Source: Roseiarcus sp963794155 (GTDB lineage Bacteria > Pseudomonadota > Alphaproteobacteria > Rhizobiales > Beijerinckiaceae). Taken from it: a DNA stretch of 64,000 bases. The notes beneath the pieces were generated by a model. The model had not been told where the DNA came from. It searched no databases and saw only the letters and a list, made by a program, of their open reading frames with translations. Location of the stretch: NCBI GenBank assembly GCA_963794155.1, contig CAWCCX010000010.1:62001-126000 (forward strand), written 5' to 3'. Of the stretch, positions 8,268 to 16,383 are shown piece after piece (position 1 is the stretch's first letter; every line of letters begins with the position of its first letter). The position numbers and the translations under genes were made by a program.

Positions 8268-10142
8268 TCAATGAGCCAATTGGCTCCAGATCGATCTCCT
8301 CACGCCGATACGTTGCTCCGTCTGACCCGCCGGAGGCGGTTTGCCGCGCTCCGCCTCAAGCCTGGCCCAGCCCGAATCGGCCAGGCCATAGACGCCGTGC
8401 TTGAGCGCCGCGCCAGTCGCAATGACCATCGTGTCCAAGGCCTCGTTGTCTTGCCGGTCATCCTTGGTCCAACGGTAGACCGTGAAGCCGTTGCGCTTGA
8501 CCGGCGTCCGCCGCTCGCTGACCAGCTCTTGGAAATACTCGTCCTCCAGGCCAGACGGGAATGACACGAAGCCGGGTTGCTCCGGATCGTGTTTTTGCAG
8601 GTCGCGGTAGAGCGCCATCTTCAGCGTCGAAACGCCGAGGTGATAGAAGCGCTTCGAGTAGGGGTTGAGAAGCCCGGTCCGATCGTTGCGTTCCTTCAGC
8701 ACCCGCGCGAGTCGAGGCGCGGCGTCGTCGCCCCGGCCTCGAACCATGATCAGCCTGGAGGAGGCATGCTGGCGGGCGAAGGACCACACGTCTTCAGTCC
8801 AGCCGTTGCCGTCGACGGCGGCGAAGTCAACGCCGAAACTGGCGCCATAATTGTTGATCCAGCGGCGTTGCATGAGGAGGTTTAGGTTGCGCTGACAATT
8901 CGGGTCGCTGACGTGCCGGTCGATGATGCCGTAGTCGACGACATATCGCTTGAACTCCTTGCCGAAGCCGACGCATTGCCACTCGACGCGGTCGCCCTGG
9001 CAATCAACGCCCAACATCAAGAGGAGCGCGCCTTGCGGGACGGTCCCCCGAACATAGTGCGAGAGAGCCGCCCGATCGCGCAGTTGCTCCCATGGCGTCG
9101 TCTCACTCTGAGCGCGGTAGGCTCGGCCGACGGTGTCGCAGATGAACGTCTGCTCGGCGCCGGGATCGCCGCGCGCCTTCAACCATTCCCGCGCAATGCG
9201 CGACCAGGATTGCAGACACGAATAAGCGCTCCAAACATAAAATGATCGATGCTCGCGCCGGGCGGCTGGATTGCGCGCGCGCCATTCAAATCCGGCCAGC
9301 ATCTGCGGGCGATGATGCTCCTCGATAATTCCGCCGCATGCAATGCAGCTGAAGCATGCGTCTTCTGGGTGCTCAGGGTTCAGCTGCGCCAGCATGTTGT
9401 CCCATTCCAGCACCTGCATATGCGAGCAATGCGGACAAGGAACGAAGGGCGATTCCTGAGAGCCGCTCTCGAAGTCCTTGGTGATCCTGCAACCGGGGAG
9501 GACGAGCGGCGTCGAGGTCTTCAGTATCTTGGCGAACTCGATGGCGCGGGAGCGATTGTCGGCCTGCGTTTCCGGATCGCCAGCGGCATTCATCTCCCAC
9601 TTTGAAAGATCGTCCTGTACCTGGAAGTTGACGGTGATCTGACTGAAGCTCGCCGGACTATTCGCCCCGGTGATCAAGAGGCTCGCCAGCCCGTCGGCGC
9701 GCTCCTTGAACAGCAACGCGTCGGACGTGTCTCGCGACCGCTGAGGGAAATGCCCCTGGACGATCGGCGTCGATCGCATCATCGGGGCGAGCTTCAATTT
9801 CGACCAGCGGAGTGCGTTGTCGATCGTCGGATGGCAGACAAGCACGGTGCCGCGTCCCATGGTGACGGAGCCCAACGCGAAGATGTTTCCCAGCACCGTC
9901 TTGCCGACTTGTGCGCTGCCGACGAAGGTCACGTAACGACACGGGTCGGACGGCGACAAGGCTTTGAGGATTTCGTCAAAGTAAGGGAAGGCCGCCCGGT
10001 TATATGGCCCTGGGAACGGGTCGCTGTCGCCAAAGACCACGTTGTCCGCAGCCCATGCGAGATAGTCGATCGGCGATGGTGGCCGAAGGGCCGCGGCGAG
10101 GGCTTCGTGGGCCAGTCGTCGAGGATTGGCTAGGGCGGTCAC
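8268..10142 (-). CDS. phage terminase large subunit (GpA family)
   Basis: A 624-residue DNA-packaging motor of the lambda GpA type, combining an ATPase with an endonuclease. The GTG start at 10142 overlaps the TGA of the small subunit (GTGA). An N-terminal P-loop is visible at about residues 75-82 (GSAQVGKT), a Cys-pair zinc-ribbon-like insertion (CPHC…CFSCIACG) sits near residues 245-290, and the C-terminal nuclease part follows (LMLGVDCQGDRVEW, FAAVDGNGWTEDVW, DNEALDTMV). Length is normal for GpA proteins. It is the last recognisable phage gene; the portal gene that would normally follow is missing. Confidence 0.93.
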   Translation of the reverse strand: MTALANPRRLAHEALAAALRPPSPIDYLAWAADNVVFGDSDPFPGPYNRAAFPYFDEILKALSPSDPCRYVTFVGSAQVGKTVLGNIFALGSVTMGRGTVLVCHPTIDNALRWSKLKLAPMMRSTPIVQGHFPQRSRDTSDALLFKERADGLASLLITGANSPASFSQITVNFQVQDDLSKWEMNAAGDPETQADNRSRAIEFAKILKTSTPLVLPGCRITKDFESGSQESPFVPCPHCSHMQVLEWDNMLAQLNPEHPEDACFSCIACGGIIEEHHRPQMLAGFEWRARNPAARREHRSFYVWSAYSCLQSWSRIAREWLKARGDPGAEQTFICDTVGRAYRAQSETTPWEQLRDRAALSHYVRGTVPQGALLLMLGVDCQGDRVEWQCVGFGKEFKRYVVDYGIIDRHVSDPNCQRNLNLLMQRRWINNYGASFGVDFAAVDGNGWTEDVWSFARQHASSRLIMVRGRGDDAAPRLARVLKERNDRTGLLNPYSKRFYHLGVSTLKMALYRDLQKHDPEQPGFVSFPSGLEDEYFQELVSERRTPVKRNGFTVYRWTKDDRQDNEALDTMVIATGAALKHGVYGLADSGWARLEAERGKPPPAGQTEQRIGVRRSIWSQLAH

Positions 10143-10696
10143 TGAGCCGCCTCCAGCGTTTCGGGCTCTTGGATAGCGGCCTCGGCCTCGACGCCGCTCA
10201 GGCGCGCCCGGGCCGCACGCCATGCGCCTCTCATCAGGTGGAGCGCGTCGCGCTGGGATAGGGCCGACTGAGCCGCGACGGCGGCAGCCAGCTCGGGCAT
10301 GACGCCCTCGAAGGCGGCGACCAGGCGGCCGGCGATCCGGCCCATCTCCAGCTTCACGTCGTCGGCGGCGACATAGGAGCCCGCCCGGAGCCTAGCCTCC
10401 TCGGCGGCCCGCTCGTTGGCGAGCGTCAGCTGGCGCAGGCGGGCGGCCTTAATGTCGGCGTCGATCGGCAGGAGCGAGTCCGCGAGCCGGGCCTTGCCGT
10501 TGGCCCCGAGCCGCTGGCCAAGGTCTAGGCGGGCGTCCAGTTGCTGCTTGGCCAGCTCGGCGTCTATCCGCGCGTCTCGACCCTCGCCCACGATCGCGGC
10601 GCCGTCGATCTTGCCCGCGCGCAGCCATTGGGACACGCGCCCTCGGCTCACGCCTACGAGCGCGGCAAACTCGGCTTTGGTGATGGCGCCCTGCAT
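10139..10696 (-). CDS. terminase small subunit, Nu1-like
   Basis: A 185-residue protein with an N-terminal winged-helix/HTH (ITKAEFAALVGVSRGRVSQWLRAGKI) like lambda Nu1, which recognises the packaging site and recruits the large subunit. A charged, helical middle region (about 60-125) is consistent with oligomerisation, and the C-terminus is Ala/Glu-rich. Its stop overlaps the terL start by 4 bases, so the two are translationally coupled. Confidence 0.82.
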   Translation of the reverse strand: MQGAITKAEFAALVGVSRGRVSQWLRAGKIDGAAIVGEGRDARIDAELAKQQLDARLDLGQRLGANGKARLADSLLPIDADIKAARLRQLTLANERAAEEARLRAGSYVAADDVKLEMGRIAGRLVAAFEGVMPELAAAVAAQSALSQRDALHLMRGAWRAARARLSGVEAEAAIQEPETLEAAQ

Positions 10697-10992
10697 GCGC
10701 CACCATACCAGATTTAGCTATTGAGGCTCCACTCTGTGACTAATTCTGGCCCGGGAGGTCCCTGGCGCAGCCCCCGCGGGACGGTGACCGGTCCGGAGGG
10801 ACCCGCTGCTTTTACGAAGGACCATCGATGGGCTTCGGATCGTGGGAAGCGCCCCGGAGAGAGCGCTTCAGGACGCCGCTTTCTTAGCCCAAGGGCGTTC
10901 CGGTGTCATTGCCTAGCCGACGGGCCTCGAGGCCGTCCTTGGACGCTCAGGTCGCTCGTTGTTGAGGGTTGGCGACGAAAAAACCGCCCTCG
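10697..10992. other. non-coding gap upstream of the terminase genes
   Basis: There is no supportable gene. The sequence holds GC-rich inverted blocks such as GGTCCCTGGCG…CCGGAGGGACC (about 10757-10802). In cos-type phages the packaging site lies just upstream of the small terminase gene, so this is the natural place to look for it; that assignment is inference. Confidence 0.35.
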
Positions 10993-11535
10993 TCAACCAA
11001 TATCCCACGGCGGATCGTCCCGGTCGTCGTTGAGTACGTCGATCACAACGTCATTGAACGGCTCATCGTCGGGCATTGCGTCGACCTTGGCTCGAGCCCG
11101 CGTCGTCTCTGGGCGGCGCGGCGGCGAGGCTCTTGGTCCTAGCCGGTCAGCCTCAGCACGTAGACGCTTGAGCCATCCGTGGCGCGGGGGGTACTTGATG
11201 CCAAGCGCCGTCGCTGTTGCACGTGTGCAACCGCCGTTGCCCGACAGCGAAAGAGCCGCATCGATCTCCGCATGGGCAAGCACGCGTCGAGCCGGCGGTC
11301 GCCGGGGCGGCTGATCTTGCGCCATGAGCGCTCGAGCGCCAGGACGATCGCCGGCGATGAGCGCATCACGAACTGCATCGCGCTTCGCCTTCTGAGCGTC
11401 TGGCGACATCCGGTTTGCCTGCCGTCCTTGGGCCAGGACCGCCAGCGCGCCATCGATCAGCGCTTCGACCTCGGGCACCAGCTTGGCGACAATGCGGTCA
11501 GCCAGACGATCGAGAGCGGCTTCGTCGACCATCAC
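10993..11535 (-). CDS. hypothetical phage-element protein
   Basis: A 180-residue, Arg/Ala/Asp-rich protein. Its start overlaps the stop of the upstream gene (ATGA at 11535). Residues 90-135 (EIDAALSLSGNGGCTRATATALGIKYPPRHGWLKRLRAEADRL) resemble a small HTH in which a sequence-specific helix would follow the ATATALGI segment, but no family is recognised. The C-terminus is acidic. It lies directly upstream of the terminase genes, a position often held by small DNA-binding proteins. Confidence 0.55.
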   Translation of the reverse strand: MMVDEAALDRLADRIVAKLVPEVEALIDGALAVLAQGRQANRMSPDAQKAKRDAVRDALIAGDRPGARALMAQDQPPRRPPARRVLAHAEIDAALSLSGNGGCTRATATALGIKYPPRHGWLKRLRAEADRLGPRASPPRRPETTRARAKVDAMPDDEPFNDVVIDVLNDDRDDPPWDIG

Positions 11536-11858
11536 GCGACCTCTTCGCCCTCGAGGTCGGGCAAGAACTTCTTCAACGCGAACTCATAGATCTCGCCGGC
11601 CCCTTTCCGGAACTCGTCGCGATGCTCGGGCGGCACGAACCTGTTGGCTTGGAACAACACCCAGCGGATGAGCGCCATGCGGTTGCTGTCATCGTCGAAC
11701 GATTTGATCGTAGGCTTCCAGGCCGCCAACCGCTCGTCACGTTGGCGCTGCTCGTAGGCTTTCACCGCTTGGCGGTACTGCTCCTTGCCGCGGGCGCTCG
11801 CCTGCCGCCGCTGCTCGGCCGTCCACGTCCTGCCTTTCCGTTTTGCCTTCGTCGTCAT
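11532..11858 (-). CDS. hypothetical phage-element protein
   Basis: A 108-residue protein with a strongly basic N-terminus (MTTKAKRKGRTWTAEQRRQASARG), similar in style to NUMOD-like or HTH-flanking basic tails, then a helical body ending in an acidic C-terminus. Its ATG follows a stretch of triplicated hairpin repeats. It is coupled to the downstream gene by a 4-base overlap. Function is unknown; nucleic-acid binding is a guess from composition. Confidence 0.5.
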   Translation of the reverse strand: MTTKAKRKGRTWTAEQRRQASARGKEQYRQAVKAYEQRQRDERLAAWKPTIKSFDDDSNRMALIRWVLFQANRFVPPEHRDEFRKGAGEIYEFALKKFLPDLEGEEVA

Positions 11859-12142
11859 CGTCAGATCCTTTCCGCGCCCTCACAGCGCGACCAGCACCAC
11901 ACCTTGCAACCTATGCGCACTCCGGAATCTAGAACGCTCACTATCCCCAGAGAATCTTTCCTTCTCTGTCGGGAGGGAGTCTTTCTTCTTAGAAGGTGGC
12001 GTCGAGAGCGCCACAAGCAAAACCGGGCGTTTCCGGGGGCGTCATCCGCTAATGGCGTCGAGAGCGCCGCCCCGATGGCGTCGAGAGCGCCACAAGCATT
12101 TTGCTGAGGTTTCCGGAAACCGACCATCATTGCCATTTTCGG
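11859..12142. repeat. three hairpin repeats of the GGCGTCGAGAGCGCC type
   Basis: The unit GGCGTCGAGAGCGCC, in two cases extended as ATGGCG…GCCACAAGCA, occurs at about 11997-12016, 12054-12069 and 12076-12098. Each unit can form a short stem (GGCG/CGCC). The block lies between two operon segments of the integrative element and contains no convincing gene. It could be an operator array, a replication iteron set or a packaging signal. Confidence 0.6.
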
Positions 12143-12658
12143 CTATTCCCTCCGTTTTGGCCTCGACCGAGATGTCCGCTTCGGCATTTTGAAATTGAAG
12201 CGGGCAGGCCGTCCGGTCACAGCGCACGGGAAGCAGGCGACCCGCCACAGCGCGCTCGCCGACGGGCTGGCGTAGGTTTCACGCTTCGACGGCTCCATCA
12301 ATTCAAGGAAGCCAGACGACGTAAGTGTGGCGGCGCACTTGCCTCCCGTATGGCGGTCCATGCCAGCGCCGGCGCTGATCTCAATTATGCTCCCGCGGAT
12401 CTGGCCGTTGTTGCCATCCCGATCTCGGCCGGGGAAGCGGATGCGTTGTTGGACCTCGTTGTAGAAGGCGCGCTCGTATGGATCGAGCGCTTGGAAAGCC
12501 TCATGGCTGTAAACGCGATGCAGCATCGGCGTGAAGGGAGATAGCGAACCGGGGTTTGTTTTCTCTGAGCCGGTCGATGCATCGCCGATGTGAGCATCCC
12601 AGGTCCCGTCTTCCTCAACAAAACCCTTCGCGAGATTGGTGTCGTACTTGTCGTCCAT
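12143..12658 (-). CDS. hypothetical phage-element protein
   Basis: A 171-residue protein with an acidic N-terminus (MDDKYDTNLAKGFVEEDGTW), a middle region rich in aromatic and charged residues (HEAFQALDPYERAFYNEVQQRIRFPGRD), and a basic, Lys/Arg-rich tail. No family is recognised. The tail overlaps the repeat region only at its end. It continues the minus-strand gene train. Confidence 0.5.
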   Translation of the reverse strand: MDDKYDTNLAKGFVEEDGTWDAHIGDASTGSEKTNPGSLSPFTPMLHRVYSHEAFQALDPYERAFYNEVQQRIRFPGRDRDGNNGQIRGSIIEISAGAGMDRHTGGKCAATLTSSGFLELMEPSKRETYASPSASALWRVACFPCAVTGRPARFNFKMPKRTSRSRPKRRE

Positions 12659-12699
12659 GTTGCCTCACCTTCCTTGCCGGAGCGCCAGGATGGCGCGTT

Positions 12700-13494
12700 T
12701 CAATTCCGTGGCTGATCGTCCATCCATGGCGCATTTCGGCCGTCCTGAGCTGGTTGGCTCGCTGTAGCCCGTTTATGTGCGCCATTCGTCACCCCGGCCC
12801 GCCGCATGATCGCCCGCGCCGTGGGGCCGTACATCACGACATCGTCCGCCTCGAGCCAGAGATGGATCAGCGCTTGGCTGAGAGCGATCACGGCGAGCCA
12901 GACCGTCTCGTCATCCACAAGAAGCTGTGCCCGGCGCCAGACCAGCCGCCGATATGCGAAGCGCCATCGGCCGCCTACGAGAGCGAGCCGGCACGCGACG
13001 GCGTCGATCGTGTCGTGGTCTCTCTGCGAATGACCGAGCGCGCGGACCGGAAGATCCTCGATCATGCAGAATTTGCGCTCGGCGGCCGGCCCGGCAGCAA
13101 AAACAACGCCGGCGGCCAGGACGCTGGAATCGAATTCACCCCTTTTGGTCTGCCGGTTAACCCGGCGGTGATGATAGACGGGCGAGAAGAATTCCCCCTT
13201 GTGAGCGATCATCCCCGGCGCCGGGCGGATCGTCGAAAGCTCGATGCGCCCGCAGCCAAGACCTTGAGCGTAACTCGCGACCGCATGGCCGGCCTCATGG
13301 TAGGCAGTCGCCCGCTGGTCGGACCAGTATTCGAGGCGCTTGTCGTCCATCCGGTCTTCGTTCGAAAACATGCCTTCGAAGTAGGGACAGAAGATCGATG
13401 GCCGCACGACCTCCATCCTCCGACGCCGCTCGGCGTGGAATTCGGCGATCGTCTCTTCGGTCGTTGTTACGGTGTCGCTCATATATTCACCCAT
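12700..13494 (-). CDS. HEAGH zinc-metalloprotease-like protein (M41-like fold, no AAA domain)
   Basis: A 264-residue protein with YHEAGHAVASYAQG at residues 65-78. That is the HExxH zinc site in the form characteristic of FtsH/M41 peptidases, followed by strand-forming sequence (GRIELSTIRPAPG). FtsH's membrane anchor and ATPase are absent, so this is a stand-alone peptidase domain. A third zinc ligand could be the Asp/Glu region near FDSSVLAAGVVFAAGPAAERKF, which is also M41-like. Two starts are possible: 13494, which overlaps the upstream gene by 8 bases, or 13482. Similar ORFs occur on mobile elements of Alphaproteobacteria; the target is unknown. Confidence 0.65.
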   Translation of the reverse strand: MGEYMSDTVTTTEETIAEFHAERRRRMEVVRPSIFCPYFEGMFSNEDRMDDKRLEYWSDQRATAYHEAGHAVASYAQGLGCGRIELSTIRPAPGMIAHKGEFFSPVYHHRRVNRQTKRGEFDSSVLAAGVVFAAGPAAERKFCMIEDLPVRALGHSQRDHDTIDAVACRLALVGGRWRFAYRRLVWRRAQLLVDDETVWLAVIALSQALIHLWLEADDVVMYGPTARAIMRRAGVTNGAHKRATASQPAQDGRNAPWMDDQPRN

Positions 13495-13690
13495 CGTGGC
13501 CGCTTGGCCGGCCGGAGCATCCGCAAGCCTTGAGCGACCGATCGGCTAGGCTCTCGGTCGACGCTTGCATGCGGCGCTGACATCCCCGACATTCAACGAG
13601 CGCCCGTTTTTGCAGCTTGTCGGTGGCGCAGATCCTCCACCCGTTGATGATGACGATCGGCGCCGGCGGTGCGGTTGCGGTCTCTCCCAT
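13487..13690 (-). CDS. small Cys-containing phage-element protein
   Basis: A 67-residue protein with a possible treble-clef-like Cys set: C at about 22, then CRGCQ and CGC further on. It overlaps the start of the HEAGH gene by 8 bases, which supports translation. The family is not recognised. Confidence 0.45.
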   Translation of the reverse strand: MGETATAPPAPIVIINGWRICATDKLQKRALVECRGCQRRMQASTESLADRSLKACGCSGRPSGHDG

Positions 13691-13696
13691 GGCGGC

Positions 13697-13993
13697 TCAT
13701 CCCTTGGCCTCGAGCGCCAGGACATTCTCGGCCCACAGGGCGATCAAGCGCTCGCCGGTCAATTCCATCTGGCCGCGATCTCCCCGACAGCAAGCAAGAT
13801 CGAACGCACCGATGGCGTCGAGCAACACAACCCCTGCCGGGCTGATCGTGGCTGACCGGAGAAAATGCCGCGGGCTTCCCGGATCATGGTGCTCGAAGCA
13901 TCCGAGCCCCGCGATGATCCGCTTGCGCGTGTCGGCGTTCGCGACCGCATCGATCCGACCGCGGATCTCGAGGACAAGCGCCGCCGGCGTCAT
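13697..13993 (-). CDS. hypothetical phage-element protein
   Basis: A 98-residue protein whose ATG at 13993 overlaps the previous stop (ATGA). The longer open frame upstream is antisense-like and was dropped. The sequence alternates helical stretches (LVLEIRGRIDAVANADTRKRIIAGLGCFEHHD) with a histidine-containing turn. Function is unknown. Confidence 0.5.
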   Translation of the reverse strand: MTPAALVLEIRGRIDAVANADTRKRIIAGLGCFEHHDPGSPRHFLRSATISPAGVVLLDAIGAFDLACCRGDRGQMELTGERLIALWAENVLALEAKG

Positions 13994-14238
13994 GGCGCAA
14001 ACCCGCTGTGCTCGAGGCACCGCCATTCGCCTTCGATACCGAACTGGATCGAGACGCCGAATCCAAACCCAGCCGGCCGACCGCACTGCGAACACCAGTG
14101 CTCGCTGAGCCAAGCGTCGGGCGCCATTCGCTCCATGCCGCGGCCGAACGCCTCGAAGCTGAAGACGCCGTCGACCGTCGCCTCGGCGCGCAATTCCCGG
14201 ACGATCTCGGCGAGCGCGCGGCGTTCCTCTTGGCTCAC
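13990..14238 (-). CDS. hypothetical phage-element protein with a possible zinc-binding Cys pair
   Basis: 82 residues from a GTG at 14238 that overlaps the upstream TGA (GTGA). Contains SEHWCSQCGRPAGFG and a later WRCLEHSG, which together could form a zinc site. The N-terminus is helical and charged. No family is recognised. Confidence 0.5.
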   Translation of the reverse strand: MSQEERRALAEIVRELRAEATVDGVFSFEAFGRGMERMAPDAWLSEHWCSQCGRPAGFGFGVSIQFGIEGEWRCLEHSGFAP

Positions 14239-14846
14239 ACAAACTCTATCTTGCGGAGAGCCGGGAAGCCGGGACCAGGGTAAAGCCTCGTCAAGCCGCA
14301 CGCGACGCACTGGTCTTCGCTCAACTGCGGGAAGTGCTCATGGTAGATGAGCGCCAATTCGATGTCGGAAAAGCTGGTCTCGGGGTGGCGATCCTTCCAT
14401 TCAGACCTGATGTCCAGCGCCGCGGCTTCCTTCATGAAGCTGGCCTTCAAGCAAAGATCGGCGAGCGGGACGCCGGCGATCTCTTCGATGCGCTTTCTCT
14501 TGGCGGTGATGGTTTCGGTCGTCTCGACCGGGTAGGGGACGCCCCACACATCGAAAGCGCCGGCCTTGATCCGGCGCTGAATTGCCGCAACGGTTTCGCG
14601 GGGGATGTCGCTGTATTCCACCCACTCGCCATCGGGCAGGCTGCGCGCGAAATACTCGCGACCGACCTGCTGCATGTCCGGCGGGACAACGAAGAGGCCG
14701 TAAGCGTCAAACGTCTCCGCGTAGGTCCAGAAGATCTCGCAATTCTCCGGATCGATCAGCTTGCCGGCTTCCTTGCGGCCGGCGAGAAACGCCGCCACAT
14801 CCTCGTCGGTCAGGCCCTCTCTCGGCTTCAATAGGCTGGTTCCCAT
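14235..14846 (-). CDS. hypothetical phage-element protein
   Basis: 203 residues from the ATG at 14846, preceded by GTGAGGGAA. The protein is acidic and aromatic-rich (IDPENCEIFWTYAETFDAYG; GEWVEYSDIP) and has a possible CVACG Cys pair near the C-terminus. The composition resembles phage early-region hypothetical proteins. Function is unknown. Confidence 0.5.
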   Translation of the reverse strand: MGTSLLKPREGLTDEDVAAFLAGRKEAGKLIDPENCEIFWTYAETFDAYGLFVVPPDMQQVGREYFARSLPDGEWVEYSDIPRETVAAIQRRIKAGAFDVWGVPYPVETTETITAKRKRIEEIAGVPLADLCLKASFMKEAAALDIRSEWKDRHPETSFSDIELALIYHEHFPQLSEDQCVACGLTRLYPGPGFPALRKIEFV

Positions 14847-14859
14847 TTCCCTCACTCCT

Positions 14860-15276
14860 TCACCAAACCACAAACCCGCCGGACGCCTTCAGGAACGCGA
14901 TCAATTCATCAACGTCTTCCGCATTGACGCCGCGCGTACCCATGATCGTTGGCGTCTCCCCGTCCGATGACAGCGCCTCGGCGACGCGGTCGAGCACAGC
15001 AACCGCCATCTTCTCCGCCGGCCCAACCCCACGACCAGCGCAACAGCCCGCGACCTCGCTGTTGGCCCGACACGCCCCAAGCCTCGCGGCGAGAGCGGCC
15101 GCCTCGTCGGCGTTGAGACCATCGCCATCGTTGTAATTCCAGCCGCCGCAGCCGCGCGTCTCTTCGGGACACAAGGTTGCCATGAGGTCGACAAGCGCTC
15201 CCCAGGACAGCCGGCTCTTGCGAAGATATTCACCCTCCGGTGCGTTCGGCGCGCGACCGTAAATGTCCATTCCCAT
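14860..15276 (-). CDS. hypothetical phage-element protein
   Basis: A 138-residue protein opening MGMDIYGRAPNAPEGEYLRKS, an N-terminus seen in many phage and environmental hypothetical proteins (MGMDVYG…EGEYFR). A Cys/Gly-rich middle part (CPEETRGCGGWNYNDGDG) follows. Function is unknown. It lies 3 bases downstream of the cytosine methyltransferase stop, so it is in the same transcript. Confidence 0.55.
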   Translation of the reverse strand: MGMDIYGRAPNAPEGEYLRKSRLSWGALVDLMATLCPEETRGCGGWNYNDGDGLNADEAAALAARLGACRANSEVAGCCAGRGVGPAEKMAVAVLDRVAEALSSDGETPTIMGTRGVNAEDVDELIAFLKASGGFVVW

Positions 15277-15279
15277 TCC

Positions 15280-16383
15280 TCACTCCTTCGTTTGCGCCAG
15301 GATCGGCGTGACGAGATGCTTTGCGAGATGCGCGACCACAGGAACGCACACGGCGTCGCCACACGCGGTCAGCGCGGCGTTGAGGTTGGGCGGCAGGCGG
15401 AAGGTGTCGGGCAAGCCTTGCAAGCGAGCGGCCTCCCGCGGGCTCAGAAGCCGGGTGCGGATCTCGCCGCGGTCGACCGCGAACAGCGCTTGGCGCGACG
15501 ATCCGCCCGATGCGGTGCGGAGACATCCGGCGATGCCGTCGGTCCGGATCTCGAATTGCGAACCGACGACCGGGCGCTTGCGGCGGAAGGCGGCAAAGGC
15601 GGCCGTGGCGCCATGGGCTTGGGCCTTCGAGATCTCGGCCTTCGAGATCGCCGACAATTGCGAGACCAGGAGCGCGGACCGGGCCGGCGCATCCCATACG
15701 GCGTCGGCCTCGAGGATGTCGACCAGCCGGACATTTGACGCCGGCGGGACTGGCAGCGCCCAATTGATCCAGGTTGACGCCAATTCTCCCGGCAGCGAGG
15801 CAACAGCCTTGACCAGGGCGGCGGGCGTGAAAGCGCTCACCGGAGCCGCGGCCTCGAGCCCGGCCGGGATTTTGAGATCACCATGAACGGCGATGATGAA
15901 GACGCGCAGCCTGCTTTGCGGGCGGAAATGAGCCGCGTCGACAACGGTGGCGCCAAGCCGACGATAGCCGCAGCCCTTCAACGCGCCGACCACGGCGTCA
16001 AAACCGTTGCCGAGCAGCGCCGACACATTCTCGACCACGACCACGCGTGGCGCCCGTCCTTGGCCGTTGAGATCGCCCAGGATGCGGACGAACTCCCAAA
16101 AGACGCCGGAGCGCTCGCCGCGGATGCCGGCGCGCTTGCCGGCCTCGGAGATGTCGACGCATGGGAAGCCGACCGACATCACATCCGGCCTGCCGGGAAT
16201 ATCGTCGGCGGTGACGCCGGCAATGTCGCCGACGTGAAGCGCGCCGCGGCCGTGGTTGGCGGCGTAGCAACTGGCCTTGGTTGCGTCGTGGTCGTTGGCG
16301 AACGTGGTCGTGTAGCGCTCGCCGAAGCCAAGGTCGAAAGCGCCGATGCCGGCGAAAAGGCCGACGTGCGAGAACGGGATCAT
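15280..16383 (-). CDS. DNA (cytosine-5) methyltransferase
   Basis: A 367-residue C5-methyltransferase. The ATG at 16383 overlaps the stop of the adenine methyltransferase (ATGA). Motif I is GLFAGIGAFDLGF (8-20), motif IV GFPCVDIS with catalytic Cys75, motif VI VVVENVSAL with Glu118, motif VIII QSRLRVF, and motif X-like LSPREAARLQGLPDTF near the C-terminus. A target-recognition region lies between. No restriction endonuclease gene is adjacent, so it is a solitary, phage-type methylase, probably protecting element DNA against host restriction. Confidence 0.93.
   Translation of the reverse strand: MIPFSHVGLFAGIGAFDLGFGERYTTTFANDHDATKASCYAANHGRGALHVGDIAGVTADDIPGRPDVMSVGFPCVDISEAGKRAGIRGERSGVFWEFVRILGDLNGQGRAPRVVVVENVSALLGNGFDAVVGALKGCGYRRLGATVVDAAHFRPQSRLRVFIIAVHGDLKIPAGLEAAAPVSAFTPAALVKAVASLPGELASTWINWALPVPPASNVRLVDILEADAVWDAPARSALLVSQLSAISKAEISKAQAHGATAAFAAFRRKRPVVGSQFEIRTDGIAGCLRTASGGSSRQALFAVDRGEIRTRLLSPREAARLQGLPDTFRLPPNLNAALTACGDAVCVPVVAHLAKHLVTPILAQTKE

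Noticed and set aside
12556..13533. 325-residue plus-strand ORF
   Set aside because: It is antisense to the HEAGH protease gene, with no family signal and shadow-like amino acid composition; the minus-strand frame carries the motif and stop/start overlaps.
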